In this document: one piece after another, positions 25,593-33,813 of the stretch | Numbering within the stretch: position 1 is the stretch's first letter | Layout of the letters: each line of letters begins with the position of its first letter | Source: CBFGTV01 sp965652145 | Lineage (GTDB): Bacteria > Bacillota > Clostridia > Peptostreptococcales > Natronincolaceae | DNA: 64,000 bases | Direction of reading: 5' to 3' | NCBI GenBank assembly: GCA_965652145.1 | Contig: CBFGTV010000009.1 | Location: 1 to 64,000, forward strand | The notes under the pieces: model-generated | Databases searched by the model: none | Told to the model about the DNA's origin: nothing | What the model saw: the letters and a program-made list of their open reading frames with translations, nothing else | Made by a program: the position numbers and the translations under genes

Positions 25593-26777
25593 CTATTGAA
25601 TTGGTTCAATTGTATCCATATAGACAAATTTGCCGTCCTTCACCACTTTGATAACGGCGCTTTTGACTGCATCGCCATTTTCATCCAGGGTAATGACCCC
25701 TGCCGCCCCTTCAAAGCCTGTTGTTTTTGAAATTTCTTCCCTAATCTTAACGGGATCGGCAGAACCTGCCCTTTCAATGGCATCCAGTATTAAAATATAG
25801 GCATCGTAGCCCAGGGCCGTAACGGCGGCCGGTTCCTTTCCGTATTTCTCACGATAGGCCTTAAGAAACACCTCTGATTCTGCTGTTATGGGCACCTCTG
25901 AGGTAAAGAAGGTTGACAAAACAGTACCTTCTACATCCTCCTGGCCAATTTCGATGAATTCAGGAGTCTCCCAGGTATCGCCACCGATAATGGGTGTCTG
26001 AATTCCTAATTGTCTCGCCTGCTTGATCAGCAGGGCCGATTCGGTAAAGTTGCCAGGTGCAAAGATCACATCAGGTTTCTGGGAGCTGATATTTAACAGC
26101 TGAGAGGAAAAATCCTGGTCGCCAGTATTATAGTTGGTTACAGCAACAATAGCATTCTGATCGCCAGTTAGTTGGATAAAAGAGTCCTCAAAAAACTTTG
26201 CAAGTCCAACGGCGTAATCATTGTTGACTTCCCTGACAATGGCCACCTTTTTGGCCCCCAGGCTATTATAGGCATAGTTGGCCATTACAGTTCCCTGAAA
26301 GGGGTCTAGAAAGCAAACCCGGAAGTAATAATCATTATCCAGGGTTACCAGAGGATTGGTGGCCGATGCCGCCACTGCAGGTACCTGGGCATTTCGTACA
26401 ATATCTCCGGCCGCCATGGAATAGGAGCTCCCCCAGCTTCCTATGATAGCTGACACCTTTTCTTTTTCTACCAACCTGTTGGCAGCATTGGCAGCTTCTA
26501 CCACATCAGACTTATTGTCTACAACTACAATTTCTACTTTTTTTCCCAATACCTCAGGATACAGCTCATTGGCTAATTGTATCCCCTCCACCTCCAGGGC
26601 TCCACCAGCCGCATTGGCCCCGGTAACCGGTTCAAATACTCCAATTCTAATCACATCGTCAGAAGGCCCATTGGCATTACCGGGATTTTCGACAGGTTGC
26701 CCTTCCCCTGCACAACCACTTAACCCCAGTGATAATACCAACAGCACCGAAACTAAAGCCAGCAATTTTCTTTTCAT
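25593..26777 (-). CDS. livJ: Branched-chain amino acid ABC transporter substrate-binding lipoprotein
   Basis: This 394-residue binding protein has a lipoprotein signal ending in LSGC (Cys near residue 22) and a type I periplasmic-binding fold starting at IRIGVFEPVTGANAAGG. Internal markers are AIIGSWGSSYSMA and PVIFAPGNFTES-like loops typical of LivJ-type receptors. It is the first gene of the operon, about 280 bases after its promoter. The ligand could be Leu/Ile/Val or another amide or amino acid; the family is broad. Confidence 0.93.
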   Translation of the reverse strand: MKRKLLALVSVLLVLSLGLSGCAGEGQPVENPGNANGPSDDVIRIGVFEPVTGANAAGGALEVEGIQLANELYPEVLGKKVEIVVVDNKSDVVEAANAANRLVEKEKVSAIIGSWGSSYSMAAGDIVRNAQVPAVAASATNPLVTLDNDYYFRVCFLDPFQGTVMANYAYNSLGAKKVAIVREVNNDYAVGLAKFFEDSFIQLTGDQNAIVAVTNYNTGDQDFSSQLLNISSQKPDVIFAPGNFTESALLIKQARQLGIQTPIIGGDTWETPEFIEIGQEDVEGTVLSTFFTSEVPITAESEVFLKAYREKYGKEPAAVTALGYDAYILILDAIERAGSADPVKIREEISKTTGFEGAAGVITLDENGDAVKSAVIKVVKDGKFVYMDTIEPIQ

Positions 26778-27067
26778 TTCACTTCCCCCTTATGCATTTT
26801 TCTTTTAGGTAAAAATTATATAAATGAACTCCCCTCCTCCCTGAAGGAATTCAAATATACCTGATTGATAGAATTGTGTTCTTCCCACATGGTCAGTTTT
26901 ATTAATTTAATGCATTAAATCAATAAAAGTTATGGCCTGCCAATCAATATATAATTTGCCAGCTCTTTCATTAAGGCCATTCATTCTTTATCCAGACACT
27001 TTTACAGTATCAACAGCTATGTCCTTGTTATATATACATTTGTATTCTACAAGGTTACAATAAAATC

Positions 27068-27096
27068 ATTATAATACACCAGCACGATTTTGACAA
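27068..27096 (-). promoter_or_regulatory. Sigma-A promoter of the liv operon, with a ~285-base leader
   Basis: TTGTCA and TATAAT are separated by 17 bases on the minus strand, giving a start near 27061. The leader 26778-27061 is unusually long. It contains an inverted repeat (TGGCCT/AGGCCA, near 26930-26980) but I see no T-box or known riboswitch core in it. Confidence 0.65.
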
Positions 27097-27112
27097 AGGT
27101 TTTTTTATTTTT

Positions 27113-27172
27113 TTTACAAAAAAATAAAGCCAGCAACCATGGCCGGCATGGCCGCCAGGGTATGCTGACTTT
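27113..27172 (-). terminator. Terminator of the pectate lyase gene
   Basis: A GC-rich hairpin (outer arms AAAGTCAGCA/TGCTGGCTTT on the minus strand) is followed by seven T. It begins 22 bases after the stop. Confidence 0.85.
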
Positions 27173-27193
27173 ACCATCTCTAATTTATTAAAT

Positions 27194-30100
27194 TTATCTT
27201 CCTACAGCCTCCATTATTTCATAATAGGCCCAATGATCGGGCGATAAATCACTGAAGGCTGCCCCTGTTTGATCTATGTAGGGATAATCAGGTATTCGAT
27301 TCAAAATACGATTCATCATTGTGATGGCTTCTGCCCGGGTAATCCCTTGGTTTGGTCTGAAGGTACCGTCACCATAGCCTTGAATCCAACCGGCGGCGGC
27401 AGCCCTTTCGACCAATTCCCTTGACCAACTTCCTTGTATATCCGTAAAGCTGACAATGCCTGCGGTGGCATCATCAGGAATAAAGCTGGCCATTATAGCA
27501 ATAAATTCTGCCCTGGTAATATCTTTCTTTGGTTTTAAAGTGCCATCGGCATAACCCTTTATCATGCCCTGGTTAAACAAATAGGCAACGGCTTCTGTCG
27601 ACCAGCTGCTTCGGTCAACATCCGTCAGTACCCCCTGGGGTAGTTGGTAATTTCCCTTATCTTCGTTGATAATCAGTTGATAGATTAGGGCTATGGCCTC
27701 TTCCCTAGTCATGGAATGATTTGGCTTAATGGTACCATCGGGGTAGCCGCTAATATAGGGTACTTTTTCTCTGGTTAATTGAACCCCCTGGGCGTTTTCC
27801 AGGATTGAGGTTTTTTCTGTTGCAGGGCTGGTATCCTCCTGGGAATCTGAAGGGGTAGTGGCTCTAGGCCTTGGTCTGGTTGTATCCCGATCCTCGCCAT
27901 CTCGTGAATCTCCCCTTCCTGAATCGTCGGTCTGGTTTTGCCTAGGGGCAATAAATTTAAGGAAATCACCCCATATAATATTCCCTGCTTCATCACGTTC
28001 ATAGGGAATTGTCGGCATCAGGCTTTCAAAATTTTGATCTGTCAAGACAACCCCTGTCTGGTTTTTGGAGCTTGTGCCGTCAAACATAAAGTTGTCATTG
28101 GAGCTTAAATGGGCTGGATACTGATCCTTTGCCCTATAGTCTTTTTGGTAGGATACAAAGCCTTTAATTGTAAAATCTGTAGGAATATTGGTATAGGTCG
28201 TAAAGCTCAAATTTGCCCCTTCATTATTAAAGCCGATATTATTTTCTGCAATCACCCCGGGATTGCTGTTGCTGGTAAAGCCATAGGCTCCATTGCCAAA
28301 GGCCATGCTGTTTCTAATGATATGGGGAACATGGATTCCTTCCCCGCCCAGCTTAAAGCCGTTCTTGTCACCGGCACCAACGGTACCGTCGGTTAAAAAC
28401 CCGTTATGATAGGCAATACTGTCTTCAATGATGACCGGCCCGATGGCGCCAGTACCGGCCTTGGTATAAAGATCCCATCCGTCATCAATATTATTGTGGG
28501 CAATACAGCCCCTGAATACATTCCCCACACCGGCGGTAAGCTTGGCAGCAAAGCCGTCGGCATTGTTGTCGGAGGGGTCACGGTTGTCGAAGGCCGTACT
28601 GTTGAGAATCAAGTTGTAGGAGGGCCATTGGCTGATATCATTGGAAAGATCTGTTCTGCTGATTTGCAGCCCTGTATCGCCATTTTCGTAAAACCTGCAT
28701 AGCTCAACAATATTATGGCTTCCACCAATGGTAAATCCCTTGGTGTTTCCTGCTGAACGAATAAAATCAATTCCCTTTACATGCCAATAGTTTCCGCTTA
28801 ATACAACCCCCTCGGTCTTTTTATCAAAATCAATAATAGGCCTTGCCCCGGGGGCGGCAACCATATATTTCATGGCATCAGCCGTACCATCATTATATTT
28901 TTTAATTTCCAGCTTGGCATTACGTACATAGCGGCCATCCATCAACACAATTTTTTGTCCGGGCTTCAAGAAGGCAATGGCGGTATCCAAATCAAGGGGA
29001 TCATCTGCTGTACCTGTTCCGTTGCCGGTGCCCGTGGGCGAAACATAAATGTTTTCTCCTATATCATAGCTTCTGTTTTCAACAGTAAAATGCTTGATAA
29101 TCTTATCATAGGAAGTTAAAAGGGCTGTATCATCTGGAATAAAGGTGGCTATAAAACCGGTGGTGCGATTTTTCCCAATTTCTGTAGAAACTTTAAAAAT
29201 CTCATTTGAATCCAGGGCCTGGTCTTCAATCAAGGTCTTATGGCCCATTTTGAGGGTTAGATAGCCCTTTACATTGGATTTCAACAGTAATTCATAATTG
29301 GTGCTTGCGGTTTGCTCCAAAGATAAAAATTCAAAGTCTGGCTCCACCGGAACCTTAGGCGGCTCTACCCTGGGGGCATCAGTGATGGCAGCCGTTACCG
29401 AAAGCTCCACGTTGCTGACTTCAATGGTGGCCAATCGGGCCGCATAAAAGCCCACATAAATTTTACCATCCATCACATTCAGCAGCTCCGGCTCATAGAA
29501 GATGGCGGTTTCACCGTCATTCAGGCTGGCAGTATAGCCACTGTTGGTCTTGGACAGGGTTAGGCGATAGGGGGCCTGGGGATAGGTGTTGCTTTCCTGT
29601 GGTCGCTCTTCCTTCAGCATAATGCTCTTAATTCCCTGACTTCCGGCACCGTCAGGGGATTCTACCCCGGTTCTGATGAAGAATTGTGTCCCATTATCAT
29701 TTCTTGTTCCTCCGCTGTAGCCCCCAACGGCTGCAATATTTGAAGCAAAAACACTGGCATCACCATGGGGCCCGACGGCATCCCGAGCCATGATTCCAAA
29801 GGACTCCTGGCCGTCATGGGGGGTTTTGGCATATTCAATTACCTTAATGTCAGCCGATAGGGTAAAATTATCACTGCCGGCATCGATCTCGGTATAATAG
29901 AAGGTGATTCCATCATGGTCTCCTGTAACCTTTCCGCCCCCCTCCAGGGCCACCAGCTCAATGGTACCGTCAGCCCTTACCGTACCGTAATTCCTGCTGT
30001 CAGACGAGGATTGCCCAAATCGAATAAACTGCCATTCATGGCTTGGGGCCTGCTGAACGGTTACTTTCAATATAATGGGCTCAATGGATTCATCTGCTGG

Positions 30101-31996
30101 TAAAATTTTAATATCATAAATACCCGCCTGGCTGGAATCATACTTCCCTAGATCGATTTGATACTGATCTTTCTCCAGTACTTCCTTTTCTCCATTATCG
30201 TAGGCCTTTACCACCACTAGACCTGTAGAATCAAAAACTTCTCCTAAATAGTAGGTGGTTTTTGGGTAGCTTCTCACCTCAATTCCCACCAGCTCCCTTT
30301 CCTTCACCAGTACCTTAAAGGAAACGGTCGTTCCCTTATGGAAAATAGTTATTTCCTTTTCTCCTGTTGTGGTGGTATCCAGCGCTGATACTGTATATTC
30401 TGACCTAGATAGTCTTACGGAACGGTTATCGCTGTATTTTGCATAGACAATCATCCCCTCCAGCTTTAGCTCCTCCCCTGGAAAGTACAGGGTTTTTTCT
30501 GGCATACGGATGATTTCCAGCTCTGTAATTTGTGCATTGACTACTGTGACGGTAAAATCCACTGTAACAACGGGGGTATCAATGGCCTGAACAGTAATGA
30601 TTTTCTCCCCGGGCGTATCAAAGGTATAGCTGGCCTCATCAATTGGCTGGCCATCTATCAGCAATCGATATTGTTCCCTTTCCAGTTCCTCCTGATAATA
30701 GCCGTGATTATAGGTGGCTAAAACTGTTAAACCTTGAATTTCAATGGAATCACCAGGATAATAGGTGGTCTTTGCAGGATGATATAAAATGTCTAAGCTG
30801 GTAATACTCAATGAAATAATGGTCAGCTTAATTGTGGCAATGGCACCGTTGTAATGAATGGAAATGACCACCTGGCCCGCCTCGCTGCTGTCATAGCCCA
30901 TTACAATGTAATCATCGCTATTTAAAGCTTCCTCTGTTCCATCGGAATAAAGGGCTTTAACGATTAAGCCTGTTGTATCTAGGGTCTCCCCCACCAGGTA
31001 CTGAGTTTTCATCTGACTGTAGTCAAGGCTTAGCTCTGTCACCCTTCGTTGGTCTATGGTAATGTCAAAGTCACTAAAGGTGATCTCTGCATCTCTGGCT
31101 ACAAATAGTCCTACATAGGCAGTTTCATCAAGGAGCCCTTCCAATGTAACTGCTTCGCTGATTCCATTGCAGGTAAAGACATAGGTACTGCCTGATTTCC
31201 TTAAGCTTAAGCTGTAAACCTCGTCGGCCGTTGGTGCATTGATACCTTCATAGGGGGGCAGCTTTGTCTGGGTTCCCTGGGCCTTATAGAAGCCCTTCAT
31301 GACGGTATCCAAGGCCCCCACTGCAGCGTAGCTGCTGGTTTGGACAGCTGAATCGCCATCCTCCCCCACCTCGTTTCTTACCATCAAGCCAAAGGATTTT
31401 TGATTGGGCGTGCTGATGGTAGCTGTATTGTTAAAGCTATTGACTGTCACCTGGACGGTTAATTGAAAGTTCGTCTCAGAGGGCAGTTCCTGATAAAGGA
31501 AGGAAATGCCTTCATCACCGCTGGCAATTTTTCCTCCCGTAGCCCCTATGGTAATGGAGCCATCTTCATTTTCCATGGGTTTTGGATTCCTTTCAGTACT
31601 GGTATTACTCCCAAAGGCGCTAAATTGCCAGTCTGAAAGAATTTTAGTCATATGCTGATGGATATCTATATTGTTTTCCAATGCTTCCAATTCTAAATTA
31701 GCCTGGTCTTCATCAGGAAGCAGCACTTCTTCTGGCGTAGGGATCTCCCCTTCCTCAACAGCCTCCTCTGTTTCCCGGGGCAATTCCTCCTCGACGGGCC
31801 CTTCTGCTTCCTGAGACTCCTCGTCCTCTGGTGCTGTATCCCCCTGCTCTTGAGGCAGTTCTGCTTCAAGGGGTGATACTTCCTGGATAAGGGAATCATC
31901 TGGGTCTTGGTCAGCCGCCAGGGCCATTATGGGCATGTTTGCCAGCAGCAATACTAGAACCATCATTAAACTTAAAATACCTCTAAACCTAATCAC
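27194..31996 (-). CDS. S-layer-anchored family 9 pectate lyase with Ig-like repeats
   Basis: This is a secreted 1600-residue protein with a signal peptide (1-28), an acidic Glu-rich linker (about 30-105), a concanavalin-like domain (about 110-320) and four bacterial Ig-like repeats of the Big_3 type (about 320-655). A second concanavalin-like domain (about 655-870) follows. A parallel beta-helix of polysaccharide lyase family 9 spans about 977-1350. The PL9 hallmark NADGFAAKLTAGVGN contains the likely catalytic Lys (about residue 1152), followed by NNIDDGWDLYTK with Asp for calcium. Three SLH domains (from about 1410) bind it to the cell wall. The GTG start follows AAAGGGGG. It should cut pectin or polygalacturonate at the surface; the TRAP system in this window may import products. 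Confidence 0.9.
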   Translation of the reverse strand: MIRFRGILSLMMVLVLLLANMPIMALAADQDPDDSLIQEVSPLEAELPQEQGDTAPEDEESQEAEGPVEEELPRETEEAVEEGEIPTPEEVLLPDEDQANLELEALENNIDIHQHMTKILSDWQFSAFGSNTSTERNPKPMENEDGSITIGATGGKIASGDEGISFLYQELPSETNFQLTVQVTVNSFNNTATISTPNQKSFGLMVRNEVGEDGDSAVQTSSYAAVGALDTVMKGFYKAQGTQTKLPPYEGINAPTADEVYSLSLRKSGSTYVFTCNGISEAVTLEGLLDETAYVGLFVARDAEITFSDFDITIDQRRVTELSLDYSQMKTQYLVGETLDTTGLIVKALYSDGTEEALNSDDYIVMGYDSSEAGQVVISIHYNGAIATIKLTIISLSITSLDILYHPAKTTYYPGDSIEIQGLTVLATYNHGYYQEELEREQYRLLIDGQPIDEASYTFDTPGEKIITVQAIDTPVVTVDFTVTVVNAQITELEIIRMPEKTLYFPGEELKLEGMIVYAKYSDNRSVRLSRSEYTVSALDTTTTGEKEITIFHKGTTVSFKVLVKERELVGIEVRSYPKTTYYLGEVFDSTGLVVVKAYDNGEKEVLEKDQYQIDLGKYDSSQAGIYDIKILPADESIEPIILKVTVQQAPSHEWQFIRFGQSSSDSRNYGTVRADGTIELVALEGGGKVTGDHDGITFYYTEIDAGSDNFTLSADIKVIEYAKTPHDGQESFGIMARDAVGPHGDASVFASNIAAVGGYSGGTRNDNGTQFFIRTGVESPDGAGSQGIKSIMLKEERPQESNTYPQAPYRLTLSKTNSGYTASLNDGETAIFYEPELLNVMDGKIYVGFYAARLATIEVSNVELSVTAAITDAPRVEPPKVPVEPDFEFLSLEQTASTNYELLLKSNVKGYLTLKMGHKTLIEDQALDSNEIFKVSTEIGKNRTTGFIATFIPDDTALLTSYDKIIKHFTVENRSYDIGENIYVSPTGTGNGTGTADDPLDLDTAIAFLKPGQKIVLMDGRYVRNAKLEIKKYNDGTADAMKYMVAAPGARPIIDFDKKTEGVVLSGNYWHVKGIDFIRSAGNTKGFTIGGSHNIVELCRFYENGDTGLQISRTDLSNDISQWPSYNLILNSTAFDNRDPSDNNADGFAAKLTAGVGNVFRGCIAHNNIDDGWDLYTKAGTGAIGPVIIEDSIAYHNGFLTDGTVGAGDKNGFKLGGEGIHVPHIIRNSMAFGNGAYGFTSNSNPGVIAENNIGFNNEGANLSFTTYTNIPTDFTIKGFVSYQKDYRAKDQYPAHLSSNDNFMFDGTSSKNQTGVVLTDQNFESLMPTIPYERDEAGNIIWGDFLKFIAPRQNQTDDSGRGDSRDGEDRDTTRPRPRATTPSDSQEDTSPATEKTSILENAQGVQLTREKVPYISGYPDGTIKPNHSMTREEAIALIYQLIINEDKGNYQLPQGVLTDVDRSSWSTEAVAYLFNQGMIKGYADGTLKPKKDITRAEFIAIMASFIPDDATAGIVSFTDIQGSWSRELVERAAAAGWIQGYGDGTFRPNQGITRAEAITMMNRILNRIPDYPYIDQTGAAFSDLSPDHWAYYEIMEAVGR

Positions 31997-32113
31997 CTAA
32001 AAACCCCCTTTAAATATTTTACCTGGATCTTATCTTTTTGAAGACCTTTGTATCCTTTCCTCCCTTCCTGTCTTGTTAATGGAAAGGCCTAGATTTTCCA
32101 GCCTATACCAGAA

Positions 32114-32193
32114 TTGCACACGTGAACAAGTTCTTTTAAAAAAATACCTATCCCATAGATCACAATTCAAGTTTTAGCTTGCACACGTGAACA
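32114..32193. repeat. Two identical 15-base direct repeats in the pectate lyase leader
   Basis: TTGCACACGTGAACA occurs at 32114-32128 and again at 32179-32193, start to start 65 bases (close to six helical turns). Both lie downstream of the predicted transcript start, so they are in the leader RNA as well as in DNA. Confidence 0.7.
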
Positions 32194-32225
32194 TTTTAAA
32201 TTAAAAAGAATATTGCTTGATATGT

Positions 32226-32240
32226 ATGAAAACGTTAACA
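32226..32240. promoter_or_regulatory. cre site at the start point of the pectate lyase gene
   Basis: ATGAAAACGTTAACA matches WTGNAANCGNWNNCW at all 15 positions. It lies directly on the predicted transcript start, a position where CcpA binding normally blocks transcription. Confidence 0.7.
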
Positions 32241-32245
32241 TTTAA

Positions 32246-32274
32246 ATTATAATATGACTTTTTTATTGGCACAA
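32246..32274 (-). promoter_or_regulatory. Sigma-A promoter of the pectate lyase gene
   Basis: TTGTGC and TATAAT are separated by 17 bases on the minus strand, giving a start near 32239 and a leader of about 243 bases. Confidence 0.6.
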
Positions 32275-32369
32275 GCCCTTTTGCAAAAAAATATTGAATT
32301 TTTAAAATTTATTTTTTGAACAGCATCAAGGCCACCAATGTTAATTTGATGGCCCTATCAATCTTTTTT

Positions 32370-32606
32370 CTATTCATCTTTCTCCTGTATCACGTCGATT
32401 TTTCCATCCTTTACATATTTTAAAATTAGCTTCACGTCAACCCCTGTTGCCTCTGATACCTCTAAAACGCTGGCCCCGTAGTGATCATACACATATCTGA
32501 CCACCTTTTGATAGGGCCCCTCCTCATTACTTAAACAACGAGGACATATTTTTGAGTCAGTACCTTTGAATAATCTACCGCAGACCGTACAATTAAAAAG
32601 CGCCAT
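32370..32606 (-). CDS. YvyF-like small zinc-ribbon/helix-turn-helix protein
   Basis: This 78-residue protein has two CxxC pairs (NCTVCGRLF and KICPRCLSN), expected to bind zinc, then a helix-turn-helix-like stretch (ASVLEVSEATGVDVKLILKYVKDGKI). It is a shorter paralogue of the YvyF protein encoded at 54839-55264 in the flagellar operon; the first 70 residues align almost end to end, but the second zinc motif of YvyF is absent. It stands alone between the pectate lyase and rubrerythrin genes, with an imperfect hairpin (32328-32353) after it. Function unknown; gene regulation is possible. Confidence 0.75.
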   Translation of the reverse strand: MALFNCTVCGRLFKGTDSKICPRCLSNEEGPYQKVVRYVYDHYGASVLEVSEATGVDVKLILKYVKDGKIDVIQEKDE

Positions 32607-32731
32607 CCTTTACTGTTCTCCCTTCAAATATAATGGGGTATCTAATCTAATTATGTAATGTTATTTTTATTGTACTAGCTTGGAGTGAAGGAGACAATCA
32701 GATTTGTAAATCTTTCCGCAGTTTTTTGTTT

Positions 32732-32760
32732 AAAAAAGGAGCGTACTTTAATTACGCTCC
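32732..32760 (-). terminator. Intrinsic terminator of the rubrerythrin operon
   Basis: An 8-bp stem GGAGCGTA/TACGCTCC is followed on the minus strand by six T, four bases after the rubrerythrin stop. Confidence 0.88.
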
Positions 32761-32764
32761 CATC

Positions 32765-33196
32765 TTATTTTTCTGCATATCTATGTAAAATCCCCTCCAG
32801 CATACGAGCGTGTCTGGCCTCGTCCTTGGCTGATTCATTAAAATAATCCCTGGCGGAATAAAGCCCCAGTTCTTCTGCCATTTGGGCAGCCTCACGCTTG
32901 CCTTGATTGGCAAAGGTTTCTCCCTCCAACATCTCCTTAATATTTTCAAACAGATCTACCTGGATCATACCGTTTAATTCTGCAAAGTGGGCAGCATGCT
33001 CGGCTTCCTCCCAGGCAATGGTTTTTAATACCTCTGCAATTTCAGGGTAGCCCTCTCTTTGGGCTAATCTTGCCATTGCCAAATATAGGCCCGCTTCACT
33101 GGTTTCACCCTTGAAATTTTGACTGACGATCCGCTCCAGCTTCGTATCCTTTGTTTCTCCGATAATTGCTTCAATTGTTAATTCCCTCTTTTTCAT
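32765..33196 (-). CDS. Rubrerythrin-type diiron protein lacking the rubredoxin domain
   Basis: This 143-residue four-helix protein has the ferritin-like diiron ligands in AWEEAEHAAHF (ExxH) and KDEARHARML (ExxH), with further Glu in GETSEAGLYLAMA and GLYSARDYFNESA. Rubrerythrins reduce peroxide in anaerobes. The C-terminal rubredoxin domain is absent, so electrons must come from another protein. The ATG at 33196 follows GGGAGG and overlaps the stop region of the Cys-rich gene upstream, which makes them a coupled pair. Confidence 0.85.
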   Translation of the reverse strand: MKKRELTIEAIIGETKDTKLERIVSQNFKGETSEAGLYLAMARLAQREGYPEIAEVLKTIAWEEAEHAAHFAELNGMIQVDLFENIKEMLEGETFANQGKREAAQMAEELGLYSARDYFNESAKDEARHARMLEGILHRYAEK

Positions 33197-33197
33197 T

Positions 33198-33635
33198 TTA
33201 GTTCCTCCCAGCTTGTTTAAATTGTTGAAACACCCTTTGGGCGATCTCCTTGTTCTTCTTTTCCAGCTCGCTGATATAAACCAGATTACTGCCCTTATAT
33301 TCAAGGGAATCACCAATAAGGGCCACCTCAAGGGAGCTTCTGATGATATTAATGATACAATCCTCGTCATGATATACTCTGCAATTTCGACATTGATTTA
33401 AAGTAAAGGCGATGGCCCTAATTATTTCTTCCTCGTCGAATAGCTTGGAATCCTCATAGGGAATGTCCTCCATTCCGCCGTCTAAAAATTCTTCTTGGCT
33501 CTTTAATGCCGTTACCAAGGCCTGCTTGCAATACCCCACCAAACAGGCCTCATTTTCACAGGAACCACACTGCGTTTCTGTCAGACAGCAGGCACCCACA
33601 GCTTCTATTAATCCATTGTAATTAATAGCTTCCAT
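33198..33635 (-). CDS. Cys-rich protein coupled to rubrerythrin
   Basis: This 145-residue protein has nine Cys in two groups: ACCLTETQCGSCENEACLVGYC near residue 15-36 and NQCRNCRVYHDEDC near residue 81-94. The spacing suggests a metal or iron-sulfur site. No membrane segment is seen. Its TAA is followed by AATG of the rubrerythrin gene, so the two are translated together; it may be an electron donor or a redox partner. I do not know a named family. Confidence 0.6.
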   Translation of the reverse strand: MEAINYNGLIEAVGACCLTETQCGSCENEACLVGYCKQALVTALKSQEEFLDGGMEDIPYEDSKLFDEEEIIRAIAFTLNQCRNCRVYHDEDCIINIIRSSLEVALIGDSLEYKGSNLVYISELEKKNKEIAQRVFQQFKQAGRN

Positions 33636-33748
33636 TTAAACACGCTACCTTCCTTCAATATTGATATTTTCCTGACAAGATGACCCATGGTACTAGATAC
33701 CCTTGTTTTTGACTAATAAGCAGGATTTTTGGTTTATGTTGTATATTT

Positions 33749-33804
33749 AATGACTTTAAAGCCCGCTTATTTAACAGTCTAGGAAACCGGGCTTCAAAGT
33801 CATT
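33749..33804 (-). terminator. Long hairpin after the SLT-SLH gene
   Basis: A 17-bp stem with one G-U pair (33749-33765 with 33788-33804) lies ten bases after the stop. The T-tail is weak. Confidence 0.6.
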
Positions 33805-33813
33805 TTCAATTTA

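Noticed and set aside
26778..27061. T-box leader before livJ
   Set aside because: The conserved T-box sequence and the terminator/antiterminator pair are not there.
32765..33370. A longer rubrerythrin start at 33370
   Set aside because: The extra 58 residues overlap the Cys-rich gene and look random; the ATG at 33196 has GGGAGG and gives a normal family start.
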